DNA of 51,082 nt from Clostridiaceae bacterium (GTDB taxonomy: Bacteria > Bacillota > Clostridia > Saccharofermentanales > Saccharofermentanaceae). Location: assembly GCA_012729635.1 (NCBI GenBank), contig JAAYCT010000041.1, forward strand, positions 1 through 51,082. The letters are read 5' to 3'. Positions within the stretch are counted from its first letter, which is position 1; each line of letters starts with the position of its first letter. Shown in pieces: positions 18,133 to 25,864 of the stretch. A program made the translations under genes and the position numbers. A model generated the notes under the pieces. The model searched no databases and had not been told where the DNA came from. It saw only the letters and a program-made list of their open reading frames with translations.

Positions 18133-19337
18133 TTATTCAATCCTTGAGAATGGCGTTCAAATCCATTCTGGCCAACAAAATGCGTTCCTTGCTTACCATG
18201 CTCGGTGTGATAATCGGCATAATCGCGGTTACGGTTCTGATCTCGATTGCACAAGGAACCACATCCAGTGTGACCTCCAGTATCGAATCATTGGGTACCA
18301 ATCTGCTTACCGTGAATATCCGAAGTTTTCGCAATAATTCTCTGACCGTCAACGGTCTGATTGAGTTCGCGGAGAAAGAATCGGAATCCATCGGGAATGT
18401 CGCACCGATTGTTTCTCAATCGGTCACTTCGAAAGCCGGAGACATCACCTATTCGGAAGGAACTTTGGAAGCGACCGTTCCCGGGTACGAAAAGATCCGA
18501 AATCTTTCTGTTGAATACGGAAGATTCCTGACGCAACCCGATCTTGACAACAGAAGTTATGTCGCCGTCGTCGGAACCGACGTGGCGGACGAGCTTTTCG
18601 GAACCCGGAATATTTTGGGAGAGAAAATTCGTATCAACGGCTACGAATTTTCCGTCGTCGGCGTTCTGGCCGAAAAAGGAACAACCGTTTCGGGCTCCTC
18701 CGATAATCGGATCATCATTCCGTTCACACTCGGGCAACGTCTCCTCTTCTCCACCGGTATTCGTACTTTCTATGTCTCCGCAAATTCGCCGGATGTCGTC
18801 ACCACGGCGCAGTCCGTTCTTGAAGAATATCTGAATGGCATTTTCAGCACAAGCACGGAAGTTTCCACATCCGGCGAAATCAGCAACAGTGCATATACCG
18901 TATTCAATCAAAGCGATATGCTTACAACCATCACCGATACCACAAACACACTCACGCTGATGCTCGGAGGAATCGCCGGCATTTCGCTTCTTGTCGGCGG
19001 TATCGGTATCATGAATATTATGCTGGTTTCGGTTTCGGAACGTACACGGGAAATCGGCATTCGGAAAGCGATCGGTGCGGCTCGCGGCGCCATTTTGATC
19101 CAGTTTCTTATTGAGGCGATCGTCGTGAGCGGACTTGGAGGAATCATCGGATTGCTTCTGTCCATGGGGCTGATCGTCATACTGACACAAGCATTATCGA
19201 TTTCATTGGCGTTGTCGCCGGCAGTGGCGGAATTTGCTATCGGATTTTCACTTCTGATCGGAATCGTCTTCGGAATGTATCCTGCCAATAAAGCATCCAA
19301 ATTGACCCCGATTGATGCGCTGAGATACGAAGGTTGA
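18129..19337 (+). CDS. MacB-type ABC transporter permease (FtsX-like)
   Basis: A 402-residue permease of MacB/YknZ type: one N-terminal membrane helix (about residues 20-45, MLGVIIGIIAVTVLISIA), a large extracytoplasmic MacB core domain, and three C-terminal helices with the conserved SVSERTREIGIRKAIGA stretch. The start has AAAGGAGG nine bases upstream. With the adaptor and ATPase it makes a mechanotransmission-type exporter rather than a classical channel. A hairpin follows the stop codon. Confidence 0.94.
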   Translation: MIIQSLRMAFKSILANKMRSLLTMLGVIIGIIAVTVLISIAQGTTSSVTSSIESLGTNLLTVNIRSFRNNSLTVNGLIEFAEKESESIGNVAPIVSQSVTSKAGDITYSEGTLEATVPGYEKIRNLSVEYGRFLTQPDLDNRSYVAVVGTDVADELFGTRNILGEKIRINGYEFSVVGVLAEKGTTVSGSSDNRIIIPFTLGQRLLFSTGIRTFYVSANSPDVVTTAQSVLEEYLNGIFSTSTEVSTSGEISNSAYTVFNQSDMLTTITDTTNTLTLMLGGIAGISLLVGGIGIMNIMLVSVSERTREIGIRKAIGAARGAILIQFLIEAIVVSGLGGIIGLLLSMGLIVILTQALSISLALSPAVAEFAIGFSLLIGIVFGMYPANKASKLTPIDALRYEG

Positions 19338-19343
19338 TCGTTC

Positions 19344-19386
19344 GGGAGGGCTTGTCTTCGCAAAAAAATTGGATGACAAGCCCCCC
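19344..19386 (+). terminator. Stem-loop after the permease gene
   Basis: GGGCTTGTC (19348-19356) pairs with GACAAGCCC (19375-19383), and flanking G and C runs extend it. No T tract follows directly, so it may attenuate rather than stop transcription. Confidence 0.5.
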
Positions 19387-19396
19387 GATGTATTTG

Positions 19397-19405
19397 TGCT
19401 ATGAT
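19397..19405 (+). promoter_or_regulatory. Extended -10 promoter of the two-component genes
   Basis: TGCTATGAT matches an extended -10 (TGnTATAAT) and lies 74 bp before the response regulator start. It would let the regulator pair be expressed apart from the exporter. Confidence 0.45.
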
Positions 19406-19478
19406 GATATCGGGACAGACGGAAATTACCGTAACTCAAGTTCATATCTCATTGTTCCCGCATTTCGGAGGAAGGAAA

Positions 19479-20159
19479 ATGACCCGTATACTGATCGTCG
19501 ATGACGAAGAGAGAATTCGATCGGCAATTCGCGAATATATCGAATTTGAAGAGTGGGAAGCTGTTGAAGCCAAGGACGGTATGGAAGCGGTGGAGCTGTC
19601 CCGAAACGACAAATTCGATATCATCATCATGGATATCATGATGCCGAGACTGGATGGGTATTCTGCGTGTAAAGAAATACGTAAGAGAAGCGATACTCCC
19701 GTTCTGATGCTCTCAGCACGGGGAGAAGAATACGATAAACTTTTCGGTTTTGAACTGGGTGTCGACGATTACGTAGTCAAACCGTTCAGCGGAAAAGAAT
19801 TGATCGCCCGCATCAAGGCGATATTGCAGCGAAGTCACGCCAAATTATTCGAGGATTGGGACGGGGTACCCGAAATCCAACTGCAAGGGTTGGTTGTTGA
19901 TTTTCGCGGCCGAAAGGTAATCGTTGATCATAATCCCGCGTCATTGACGCCCAAAGAATATGATTTATTATTTTTCCTGATCCGTAACCGAAATATCGCG
20001 TTATCTCGCGAGCAAATTCTTTCGAAGGTTTGGGGGTATGATTATTTCGGTGATAACCGGACCGTCGATGCTCATATAAAAATGCTCCGCTCAAACTTAG
20101 GTCCATATCGGAAACATATTGTTACCTTGCGGGGAATGGGGTATAAATTTGAAGCATAA
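19479..20159 (+). CDS. OmpR/PhoB-family response regulator
   Basis: A 226-residue regulator with a receiver domain (VDDE at residues 7-10, phospho-acceptor Asp52 in IMDIMMPRLDG, Lys101 in VVKPFSG) and a C-terminal winged helix (LTPKEYDLLFFLIRN, then VWGYDYFGDNRTVDAHI and RGMGYKFE). The ATG has GGAGGAAGG upstream. It overlaps the kinase gene by 11 bp if that gene starts at the TTG given below. The pair probably controls the adjacent exporter in response to envelope or antimicrobial stress; this is inferred from gene order. Confidence 0.94.
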   Translation: MTRILIVDDEERIRSAIREYIEFEEWEAVEAKDGMEAVELSRNDKFDIIIMDIMMPRLDGYSACKEIRKRSDTPVLMLSARGEEYDKLFGFELGVDDYVVKPFSGKELIARIKAILQRSHAKLFEDWDGVPEIQLQGLVVDFRGRKVIVDHNPASLTPKEYDLLFFLIRNRNIALSREQILSKVWGYDYFGDNRTVDAHIKMLRSNLGPYRKHIVTLRGMGYKFEA

Positions 20160-21630
20160 ATTGGATTCCCGAAGCATCGGGTTTCGAATATGGACTTATA
20201 TGATGCTGTTTTCACTGGCTGTTCTTATTTCTCTTTGGATGATGCAGACAGTTTTTATCAGTGTCTTTTATCAGGAAATGAAGACGGACAATATCAAGTC
20301 CGCATCTTCGGACATAGCAATTCTCTTCCGAAAACTTCAAGGACAGGCTCTCCAAGAACGGTTGACCGATTTGTCCAATGAAAAAGATCTGTTTATATAC
20401 ATAACGGACGATCAAGGGGAAAATATTTACGTGGTTAACCCCGTTGGCAGAGATTATCGCTCATCTGTCGAGAACGTGATGCCTCGCCTTCATGAGAATT
20501 TCAATCCGCAAGGCAAAGAAAACTTTTTCACCAACCCATTATCTGCCTTTTCGGCTCAGGTACTGGATAGTCCGGACGGAGAGCTCGAACAGACATTCGA
20601 TATAATGGGTATGAGAATGTTGCTTTTCGGCAAGACCATAACGGACCCGCGAGGCGAAGAAGCTGTGCTTATCGTCAGCTCGTCGCTTCAACCGCTCATG
20701 GAAACCATGCGTATCCTCAGGCGGCAGTTTTTATTTATCTCGTTTGTAGTATTTGCTCTGGCGTTCGGCGTGTCCGTCTTAATGGCAATTCACTTTTCCC
20801 GACCGCTTACGAAGATTACTCGAAAAGCGCATGCGCTTGCGGACGGTAAATATGACATCACGTTTGACGGAGGCGGCTACTCGGAGGCAACACAGCTTGC
20901 CGATACATTAAATTATGCAACCAACGCCCTACAGCAAGTGGAAAGCGTTCGCCGTGAACTGATTGCCAATGTTTCGCACGACCTGCGCACACCGTTGACC
21001 ATGATCCGATTGTATGCCGAAATGATCCGCGATTTTCCGCGTGACGATGAGAAGAAGCGCAATCAGAATGTCTCGGTCATCATTGAAGAATGTGACCGAT
21101 TAACATCGCTCGTCCAAAATCTGCTGGACCTGTCCCTCCTTCAATCCGGGGTGATTCCATATAATCCTTCCGAATTTGATTTATCGGAAACCGTTTTAAG
21201 ACTTATGCGACATTACGAACCCATGGCAAAAGACAGAGGCCAACGTATCACTTCCGATTTCCCGGAGCGTGTCCCGGTGAACGCCGACGAGACACTCGTC
21301 GAGCAGGTTCTTTGTAATCTCATCAACAACGCGTTTTCTTATGCGGGAGAAAACACTCATGTTCATATATCCCATCATGATCAAGAGGAAACGGTTCGAA
21401 TATCAGTCAGTGATGACGGCAAAGGGATTGCGGAAGATGAGTTGGAATTAATCTGGGATCGATATCATAAGATCCCCGGAGATAATGAAGCTTTCATCAC
21501 CGGTTCCGGCTTAGGTTTATCCATCGTTAAATCCGTAATGGATATGCATCGAATGAAGTTCGGAGTCAGCAGCATACAGGGACAGGGCTCAACATTTTGG
21601 TTTGAGCTTGAAAAATCAGAAGAAATTTGA
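20149..21630 (+). CDS. HisKA-type sensor histidine kinase
   Basis: A 493-residue membrane kinase. The first transmembrane segment is near residues 14-38 and the second near 194-216, around an extracytoplasmic region of about 155 residues. A HAMP segment follows, then HisKA with His277 in VSHDLRTPLTM and the ATPase domain (NLINNAFSYAG, DDGKGI, GSGLGLSIV). The start is uncertain: I use TTG at 20149 (GGGG eight bases upstream, overlapping the regulator stop); a TTG at 20119 is also open. It partners the preceding response regulator. Confidence 0.9.
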   Translation: MKHKLDSRSIGFRIWTYMMLFSLAVLISLWMMQTVFISVFYQEMKTDNIKSASSDIAILFRKLQGQALQERLTDLSNEKDLFIYITDDQGENIYVVNPVGRDYRSSVENVMPRLHENFNPQGKENFFTNPLSAFSAQVLDSPDGELEQTFDIMGMRMLLFGKTITDPRGEEAVLIVSSSLQPLMETMRILRRQFLFISFVVFALAFGVSVLMAIHFSRPLTKITRKAHALADGKYDITFDGGGYSEATQLADTLNYATNALQQVESVRRELIANVSHDLRTPLTMIRLYAEMIRDFPRDDEKKRNQNVSVIIEECDRLTSLVQNLLDLSLLQSGVIPYNPSEFDLSETVLRLMRHYEPMAKDRGQRITSDFPERVPVNADETLVEQVLCNLINNAFSYAGENTHVHISHHDQEETVRISVSDDGKGIAEDELELIWDRYHKIPGDNEAFITGSGLGLSIVKSVMDMHRMKFGVSSIQGQGSTFWFELEKSEEI

Positions 21631-21738
21631 ATTTTTTCATCCGTTCCCGCTCCGATCCGAGTGTACAACCATAAAGTATTTTTCAATCTAGTCTTCCTGT
21701 TTGATCGTCCTGATTTTACCGACCATTGCGTACGTCGC

Positions 21739-21767
21739 TTGCATTTCCAATATATATTTGCTACAAT
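21739..21767 (+). promoter_or_regulatory. Promoter of the peroxidase-OhrR genes
   Basis: TTGCAT (21739-21744), 17-bp spacer, TACAAT (21762-21767), 45 bp before the peroxidase start codon. Confidence 0.75.
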
Positions 21768-21776
21768 TTGATTGTA
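21762..21776 (+). promoter_or_regulatory. Probable OhrR operator over the -10 box
   Basis: TACAATTTGATTGTA is an inverted repeat with 6-bp arms and a 3-bp centre. It closely resembles the TACAATT-AATTGTA element that I recall for Bacillus OhrR, and it covers the -10 hexamer, so a bound repressor would block the polymerase. The MarR/OhrR gene is the second gene downstream. Confidence 0.6.
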
Positions 21777-21811
21777 CTCAATTAATTCGAAAGCGATCGG
21801 AGGTGAATTGT

Positions 21812-22345
21812 ATGAACATATATGATTTTACGGTTAAAAACACAAAGAAAGAAGACGTATCCATGTCGGACTACAAAGGAAAGGTCCTTCTGATTGTCAA
21901 TACGGCGACCGGATGCGGATTTACTCCGCAATACGACGGTCTTTCCGACCTTTACGACAAATATCGCGACCGCGGATTTGAGGTGCTGGATTTTCCGTGC
22001 AACCAATTTCTCGGTCAGGCGCCGGGCACCGACGAAGAGGTAGCTCAGTTTTGCAAAATAAACTTCGGAACAAAGTTTCAGACCTTCGCGAAAATCAACG
22101 TGAACGGAAAAAACGCAGATCCGCTATTCACCTACCTCAAACAAAATGCACCCGATGATCTGGAAAATGAGGAATTCGGAGATTTCAAGAAGAAAATGAA
22201 GTCTTTTCTTCAGACACTTGCCGGGAAAGATATCAAATGGAACTTCACCAAGTTTCTGGTCGATCGGGAAGGACGGATCGTCGGACGGTTCGCTCCTTCC
22301 GTTACGCCCGAAGACCTCGAAGAGGATATCCTGAAATTATTGTAA
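21812..22345 (+). CDS. Thiol-type glutathione peroxidase
   Basis: A 177-residue peroxidase that reduces hydrogen peroxide and organic or lipid hydroperoxides in the cytoplasm. The catalytic tetrad is visible: peroxidatic Cys35 (TATGCGFTPQY), Gln69 (FLGQAPG), and Trp143-Asn144 (KWNFTKFLVD). It is a cysteine, not a selenocysteine, enzyme. Cys81 (QFCKINFG) is at the position of the resolving cysteine of thioredoxin-dependent members, so thioredoxin rather than glutathione is the probable reductant. The start has CGGAGG upstream; an earlier in-frame region has no ribosome site. It is followed by an OhrR-type regulator. Confidence 0.95.
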   Translation: MNIYDFTVKNTKKEDVSMSDYKGKVLLIVNTATGCGFTPQYDGLSDLYDKYRDRGFEVLDFPCNQFLGQAPGTDEEVAQFCKINFGTKFQTFAKINVNGKNADPLFTYLKQNAPDDLENEEFGDFKKKMKSFLQTLAGKDIKWNFTKFLVDREGRIVGRFAPSVTPEDLEEDILKLL

Positions 22346-22411
22346 TACTCCCGAGGCCGCAGAGCTCCACACAGCCTGCGGCTTAAACCTGTCTGCCGGA
22401 AGGAGGCGCCC

Positions 22412-22903
22412 GTGAAAACCACGAATTCGAATACGATCAATCCCGAATTTTCCGGAAGCAAAAACAAAAAAGAATCCGACAAAAAGGACCCTCTGCTTCT
22501 TGCTAATCAACTGTGCTTCCCGCTCTATGCCGCATCACGAAAAATAATACGCCTGTATACTCCGCTTCTCGAGCCGATTGGTCTGACATACACACAGTAC
22601 ATTACTCTGATGGTACTCTGGGAAGAGGACAGCACGAATATAAAATCGCTCGGAGATAGACTTCTTCTGGACTCGGGCACACTAACCCCGCTTTTGAAGA
22701 AAATGGAATCCGAAGGTCTGATTATTCGGAAGCGTGATCAAAATGATGAACGAAATGTTCGTGTATCTCTTACCGGAAAAGGACGCGCACTCAGAGAAAA
22801 GGCGGCGGAGATCCCGAACAGGATGAGCGAATGCATCCCGCTGGCGGCAGAGGATGTATCGACACTATACCGGATTCTTTACCGTTTAATTGACCAAAGC
22901 TGA
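22412..22903 (+). CDS. OhrR-type MarR family redox regulator (two-cysteine)
   Basis: A 163-residue winged-helix repressor. The region QLCFPLYAASRK with Cys35 matches the reactive-cysteine region of OhrR, and LDSGTLTPLLKKMESEG is the recognition-helix region typical of the OhrR subgroup of MarR. A second cysteine, Cys141, is spaced about as in the two-cysteine OhrR of Xanthomonas, so oxidation probably gives an inter-subunit disulfide. The GTG start has AAGGAGG five bases upstream. A charged N-terminal extension of about 25 residues precedes the domain. It probably represses its own operon, including the upstream peroxidase. Confidence 0.9.
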   Translation: MKTTNSNTINPEFSGSKNKKESDKKDPLLLANQLCFPLYAASRKIIRLYTPLLEPIGLTYTQYITLMVLWEEDSTNIKSLGDRLLLDSGTLTPLLKKMESEGLIIRKRDQNDERNVRVSLTGKGRALREKAAEIPNRMSECIPLAAEDVSTLYRILYRLIDQS

Positions 22904-23042
22904 GATCGTCCAAAAGTAAGCAACCCGACTCCTTTATGACTCCGCTCCCGTACGGTATGACGATTTGTATCTATTTGCATTACGAATTTACGTTATGATA
23001 AACTGATATCCGTTCATAAATATTTTTGACGGGTATGGGATT

Positions 23043-23684
23043 ATGAAAAAATACGTCCGTATTTTGTGTGCTGTTCTTTCAATCATTATGCTTCTTTCTT
23101 CCTGCTCGCTTCCGTTTTTTCCGAAGGAATTGGAGCCGTTTGAAGAAGGGATGATTGCAGGCGGAACTTATTTCAACTTTCAGGCCAATTTCAAGTATTC
23201 GGTCCCGGTCGGTTGGGAAATAAAAACGCGTTCAGAAACGAAAAATATACTTGCGAACACGAATAGCAATTCATCTTTCAATCAGGCAAACGAAAAGGTC
23301 ATCGTTGATCTGCTTGCCGGCAGCAACACGACCGGATCCAGTGTTGTCATTTTATTCGCCCCCGCAAGTAATGTTTCGGGAAAAAACTTTGATGCCGAGA
23401 TCGACAAGGCAATTGAAGACGCGAAGACTCAATTTTCGGGAGCGGGACAAGATTTCCAGAAAATGGAACAATTCCCGCAAACCATCTCCGGACGCGAATT
23501 CAGGGTCGACCTGATGGAAACGACTTTGGAGGACATAACCCTTCAACAGTACATTTGTTCCTGCCTTATTGATTCGTATATATGCTTGGTTTTTATCACG
23601 CCGAGCCCGATCGGAGGTCCGGACGAAACCTTTGAAGCCCTCGTCGGTAGATTTTCGATCATCAAAGAACCAACGGGATCCTAA
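23043..23684 (+). CDS. Hypothetical lipoprotein
   Basis: A 213-residue predicted lipoprotein with the signal MKKYVRIL, a hydrophobic stretch, and a lipobox LLSSC ending at Cys21. The mature part has a stretch SVPVGWEIKTRSE that resembles small secreted proteins of PsbP/DUF-type folds, but I do not recognise the family with confidence. Its ribosome site is weak (GGG). Its stop codon overlaps that of the convergent glycosyltransferase-like gene (CTAA at 23681-23684). The 139-bp gap before it holds no clear hairpin. Function unknown. Confidence 0.7.
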   Translation: MKKYVRILCAVLSIIMLLSSCSLPFFPKELEPFEEGMIAGGTYFNFQANFKYSVPVGWEIKTRSETKNILANTNSNSSFNQANEKVIVDLLAGSNTTGSSVVILFAPASNVSGKNFDAEIDKAIEDAKTQFSGAGQDFQKMEQFPQTISGREFRVDLMETTLEDITLQQYICSCLIDSYICLVFITPSPIGGPDETFEALVGRFSIIKEPTGS

Positions 23685-25354
23685 TCCTCACTCATCCTGT
23701 ATATCGTCATGAATTCCGAGCCGTATTCCCGAAGAGAAATCGCGACCGGATAAACAGTTGCGTAATCATGCTCCCCGCCGTAATAGATCCACTGCAGATT
23801 TTGTTTGATTTCACCTTCCATGATCTGAGCCGGCACACGATTCATGATCAGGTATTCCACGTCACTTTTCACTCCGGGACTCGGAAAGAGGTGTAAAATA
23901 ACGCGCTTCTTGTAGGACTCGGGAAGAACGCGGAACGCCTTCTGAAGTCCGTCGGTCGTATACCAGTCAAAGGCACAGATCCTTACCGGTTCGTCTCCTT
24001 CGGTTTGATCGACCAATCGAATGAGGATCTGTGTCTGCGATACGTTCCAGTAATCGAATTCGTAGTTTACCGCCGGGTCTTTTCCCGCAAACGGGTTGAA
24101 GTAGACATATTGAAACGGATGGGAATATCCGATCAGAATCGCGCACACCAACAACTGAGCCGCGACCGCCGCAACGATGACGCCTTTCATTTTCCCTCTC
24201 GCCCGCTCAATGAAAAACCGTACCGCGCCGACCGCCAGTATCAGCATCGGTCCGTAAAGAAAATACAGATGCCTCCAACTGTTATACAGGATCGGTCTCC
24301 GGATCATGGCGAAAAGCAAAAAGGTCCAGATAAATACGATGCAAATAAGATAATACGGGGTCTCCGCAGCCATTTTCTTTTTGATCGCATTTCGGATCAG
24401 TTCTACCATCGCAGTAATGTTTCCCAGCAAGATCAAAGCCAACACCAGGATCGGTGTTGTAACCGCGATCATAGTCGGGATATAACCTGCGGGAACCGGC
24501 CGGCGAACATACCCCTGAAAAAAGACGAGACCGTTCCAGTCCTCAAAATTGGACGATCGATCGATCACGTACTGGATATATTCGATCGGTGCACGCCACG
24601 CCGCAGGGGTAATCAGATAAGAAATCAGAAGAAAAGCAAGGACTGCGGTAAGCCCGACAAAGAAATTTTTCACACACCATTCCTTTTTGACGGAAAGATG
24701 GATCACGTAGAGGATTCCGAGAAGACCGAACATAAAAAGCGCGGTGATTCGCATGTTTGTGGCAACGGCGGCCGCGAGCGCAAACAGCACCGAATACAAA
24801 AACCGCTTCGTTTCAATCATTTTGATTCCCAACGCGATACAGAGGATCACCAACGCCGCCACAACGATATCCTTACTGTTATAATGACCTTCGGCAAAAA
24901 ATCGCGGACTCAAATACATAAGCAGACTTCCGAGAGCGCCGTATTTCCAGTCTCCGGCCAGATAGTTGCACACAAAATACAAGCCGACCACACCCGCCAT
25001 AAAGATGAGAAACGTATAGGCATGCCAGATCAGCATCAATGTCCTCGGACCGTCCGGACCGTACTTTGCAAAAAGTGCCGGAGCGATGGGATAATAGGCC
25101 GACTGACCGTGATCCATATCGACGTTATTCTTGTAGTCCGGGAACAGAATTCCGGTCGAGGATCGGTTCGGCTCCTTCATTTCCCCCTTAAAAAGCCCGA
25201 TATACTCCCGAACATTGGATCCGAGCGTCCGGATCTCCAGCTCTTCGTCCCAAGGCATTCCGTAATCCGAGGTGACGACAAGTCCGATCAGTGTCATCAG
25301 AACAAACATCACAATAATGATAACGCGGCTGTTTCGGTTTATTTTCTCAATCAT
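23681..25354 (-). CDS. Polytopic membrane protein, glycosyltransferase family 39-like
   Basis: A 557-residue integral membrane protein with about ten to twelve hydrophobic segments. The first extracytoplasmic loop carries acidic residues (SDYGMPWDEELEI, residues about 28-40), as in GT-C fold transferases such as ArnT and the PMT/GT39 group, which use a lipid-linked sugar donor. A second loop has RFFAEGHYNSKD, also typical of this group. The C-terminal domain is outside the membrane core. The acceptor cannot be read from the sequence. It is a single gene, convergent with the lipoprotein gene. Confidence 0.8.
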   Translation of the reverse strand: MIEKINRNSRVIIIVMFVLMTLIGLVVTSDYGMPWDEELEIRTLGSNVREYIGLFKGEMKEPNRSSTGILFPDYKNNVDMDHGQSAYYPIAPALFAKYGPDGPRTLMLIWHAYTFLIFMAGVVGLYFVCNYLAGDWKYGALGSLLMYLSPRFFAEGHYNSKDIVVAALVILCIALGIKMIETKRFLYSVLFALAAAVATNMRITALFMFGLLGILYVIHLSVKKEWCVKNFFVGLTAVLAFLLISYLITPAAWRAPIEYIQYVIDRSSNFEDWNGLVFFQGYVRRPVPAGYIPTMIAVTTPILVLALILLGNITAMVELIRNAIKKKMAAETPYYLICIVFIWTFLLFAMIRRPILYNSWRHLYFLYGPMLILAVGAVRFFIERARGKMKGVIVAAVAAQLLVCAILIGYSHPFQYVYFNPFAGKDPAVNYEFDYWNVSQTQILIRLVDQTEGDEPVRICAFDWYTTDGLQKAFRVLPESYKKRVILHLFPSPGVKSDVEYLIMNRVPAQIMEGEIKQNLQWIYYGGEHDYATVYPVAISLREYGSEFMTIYRMSED

Positions 25355-25474
25355 ACTTATCCTCCGTCGGGTTGTCCTTCTTCACATTTTACATCAATTT
25401 CTTTCATTTCGTCTCAACCATTGAACAGAATTCTTCCTTCCGATGTTTTTTCGCCAGAATTCCCCCCAGCGGTG

Positions 25475-25480
25475 TATAAT
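25475..25480 (+). promoter_or_regulatory. Perfect -10 box before the FMN-binding gene
   Basis: TATAAT 20 bp before the TTG start; no matching -35 at 16-18 bp. The transcript would begin within a few bases of 25487, leaving almost no leader. Confidence 0.4.
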
Positions 25481-25500
25481 TCTCGAATGCAACGAAAAAA

Positions 25501-25806
25501 TTGGAAGGTCTTCATGATATTCCGATCCATGACGTTGATCTTTCAAAGGTCTCGGACGGAGTATATGAGGGAAATTACGAGACGTTTCCGGTTTCCGTAA
25601 CCGTCGAAGTATCGGTAAAAAACGGTGAAATCACCGAGATCCGACTCATACGCCACATAAACGGTCAGGGTAAGGAAGCGGAGTCGGTCATCGGAGAGGT
25701 CGTCGAAAACCAAACGCTTCAAGTCGATACGGTCTCCGGAGCGACTTACAGCAGTAAAGTAATCCTTCTCGCGGTCGAAGACGCGCTGAAAAAAGGTCTT
25801 ACGTAA
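25501..25806 (+). CDS. FMN-binding domain protein, N-terminus uncertain
   Basis: About 101 residues forming a nearly complete FMN-binding domain: SDGVYEGNY near the start, and SGATYSSKVILLAVEDAL at the end, the site where FMN is attached to a Thr in related RnfG/NqrC-like domains. Most such small proteins have an N-terminal membrane helix; here none is in frame. The only visible start is TTG at 25501, with no ribosome site. A TATAAT lies at 25475-25480. A GGAAGG with a well-placed ATG (25514) is in a different frame and gives only 28 codons. Either the start is unusual or the gene is a remnant of a longer one. Confidence 0.65.
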   Translation: MEGLHDIPIHDVDLSKVSDGVYEGNYETFPVSVTVEVSVKNGEITEIRLIRHINGQGKEAESVIGEVVENQTLQVDTVSGATYSSKVILLAVEDALKKGLT

Positions 25807-25864
25807 CGATTTGTCTCTCTTTCAAGAGTCAACAAACCTAAGCGTATGGATTCCGGCACAGGGG

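Noticed and set aside
18288-19190. Minus-strand open frame of 300 codons within the MacB-type permease gene
   Set aside because: Low-complexity charged translation; the plus strand has a ribosome site, coupling with the ATPase gene and family motifs.
24005-25600. Long plus-strand open frame (531 codons) opposite the GT39-like gene
   Set aside because: The translation is rich in Arg, His, Asp and Gln with no domain or hydrophobic pattern, while the opposite strand gives a clear polytopic membrane protein.
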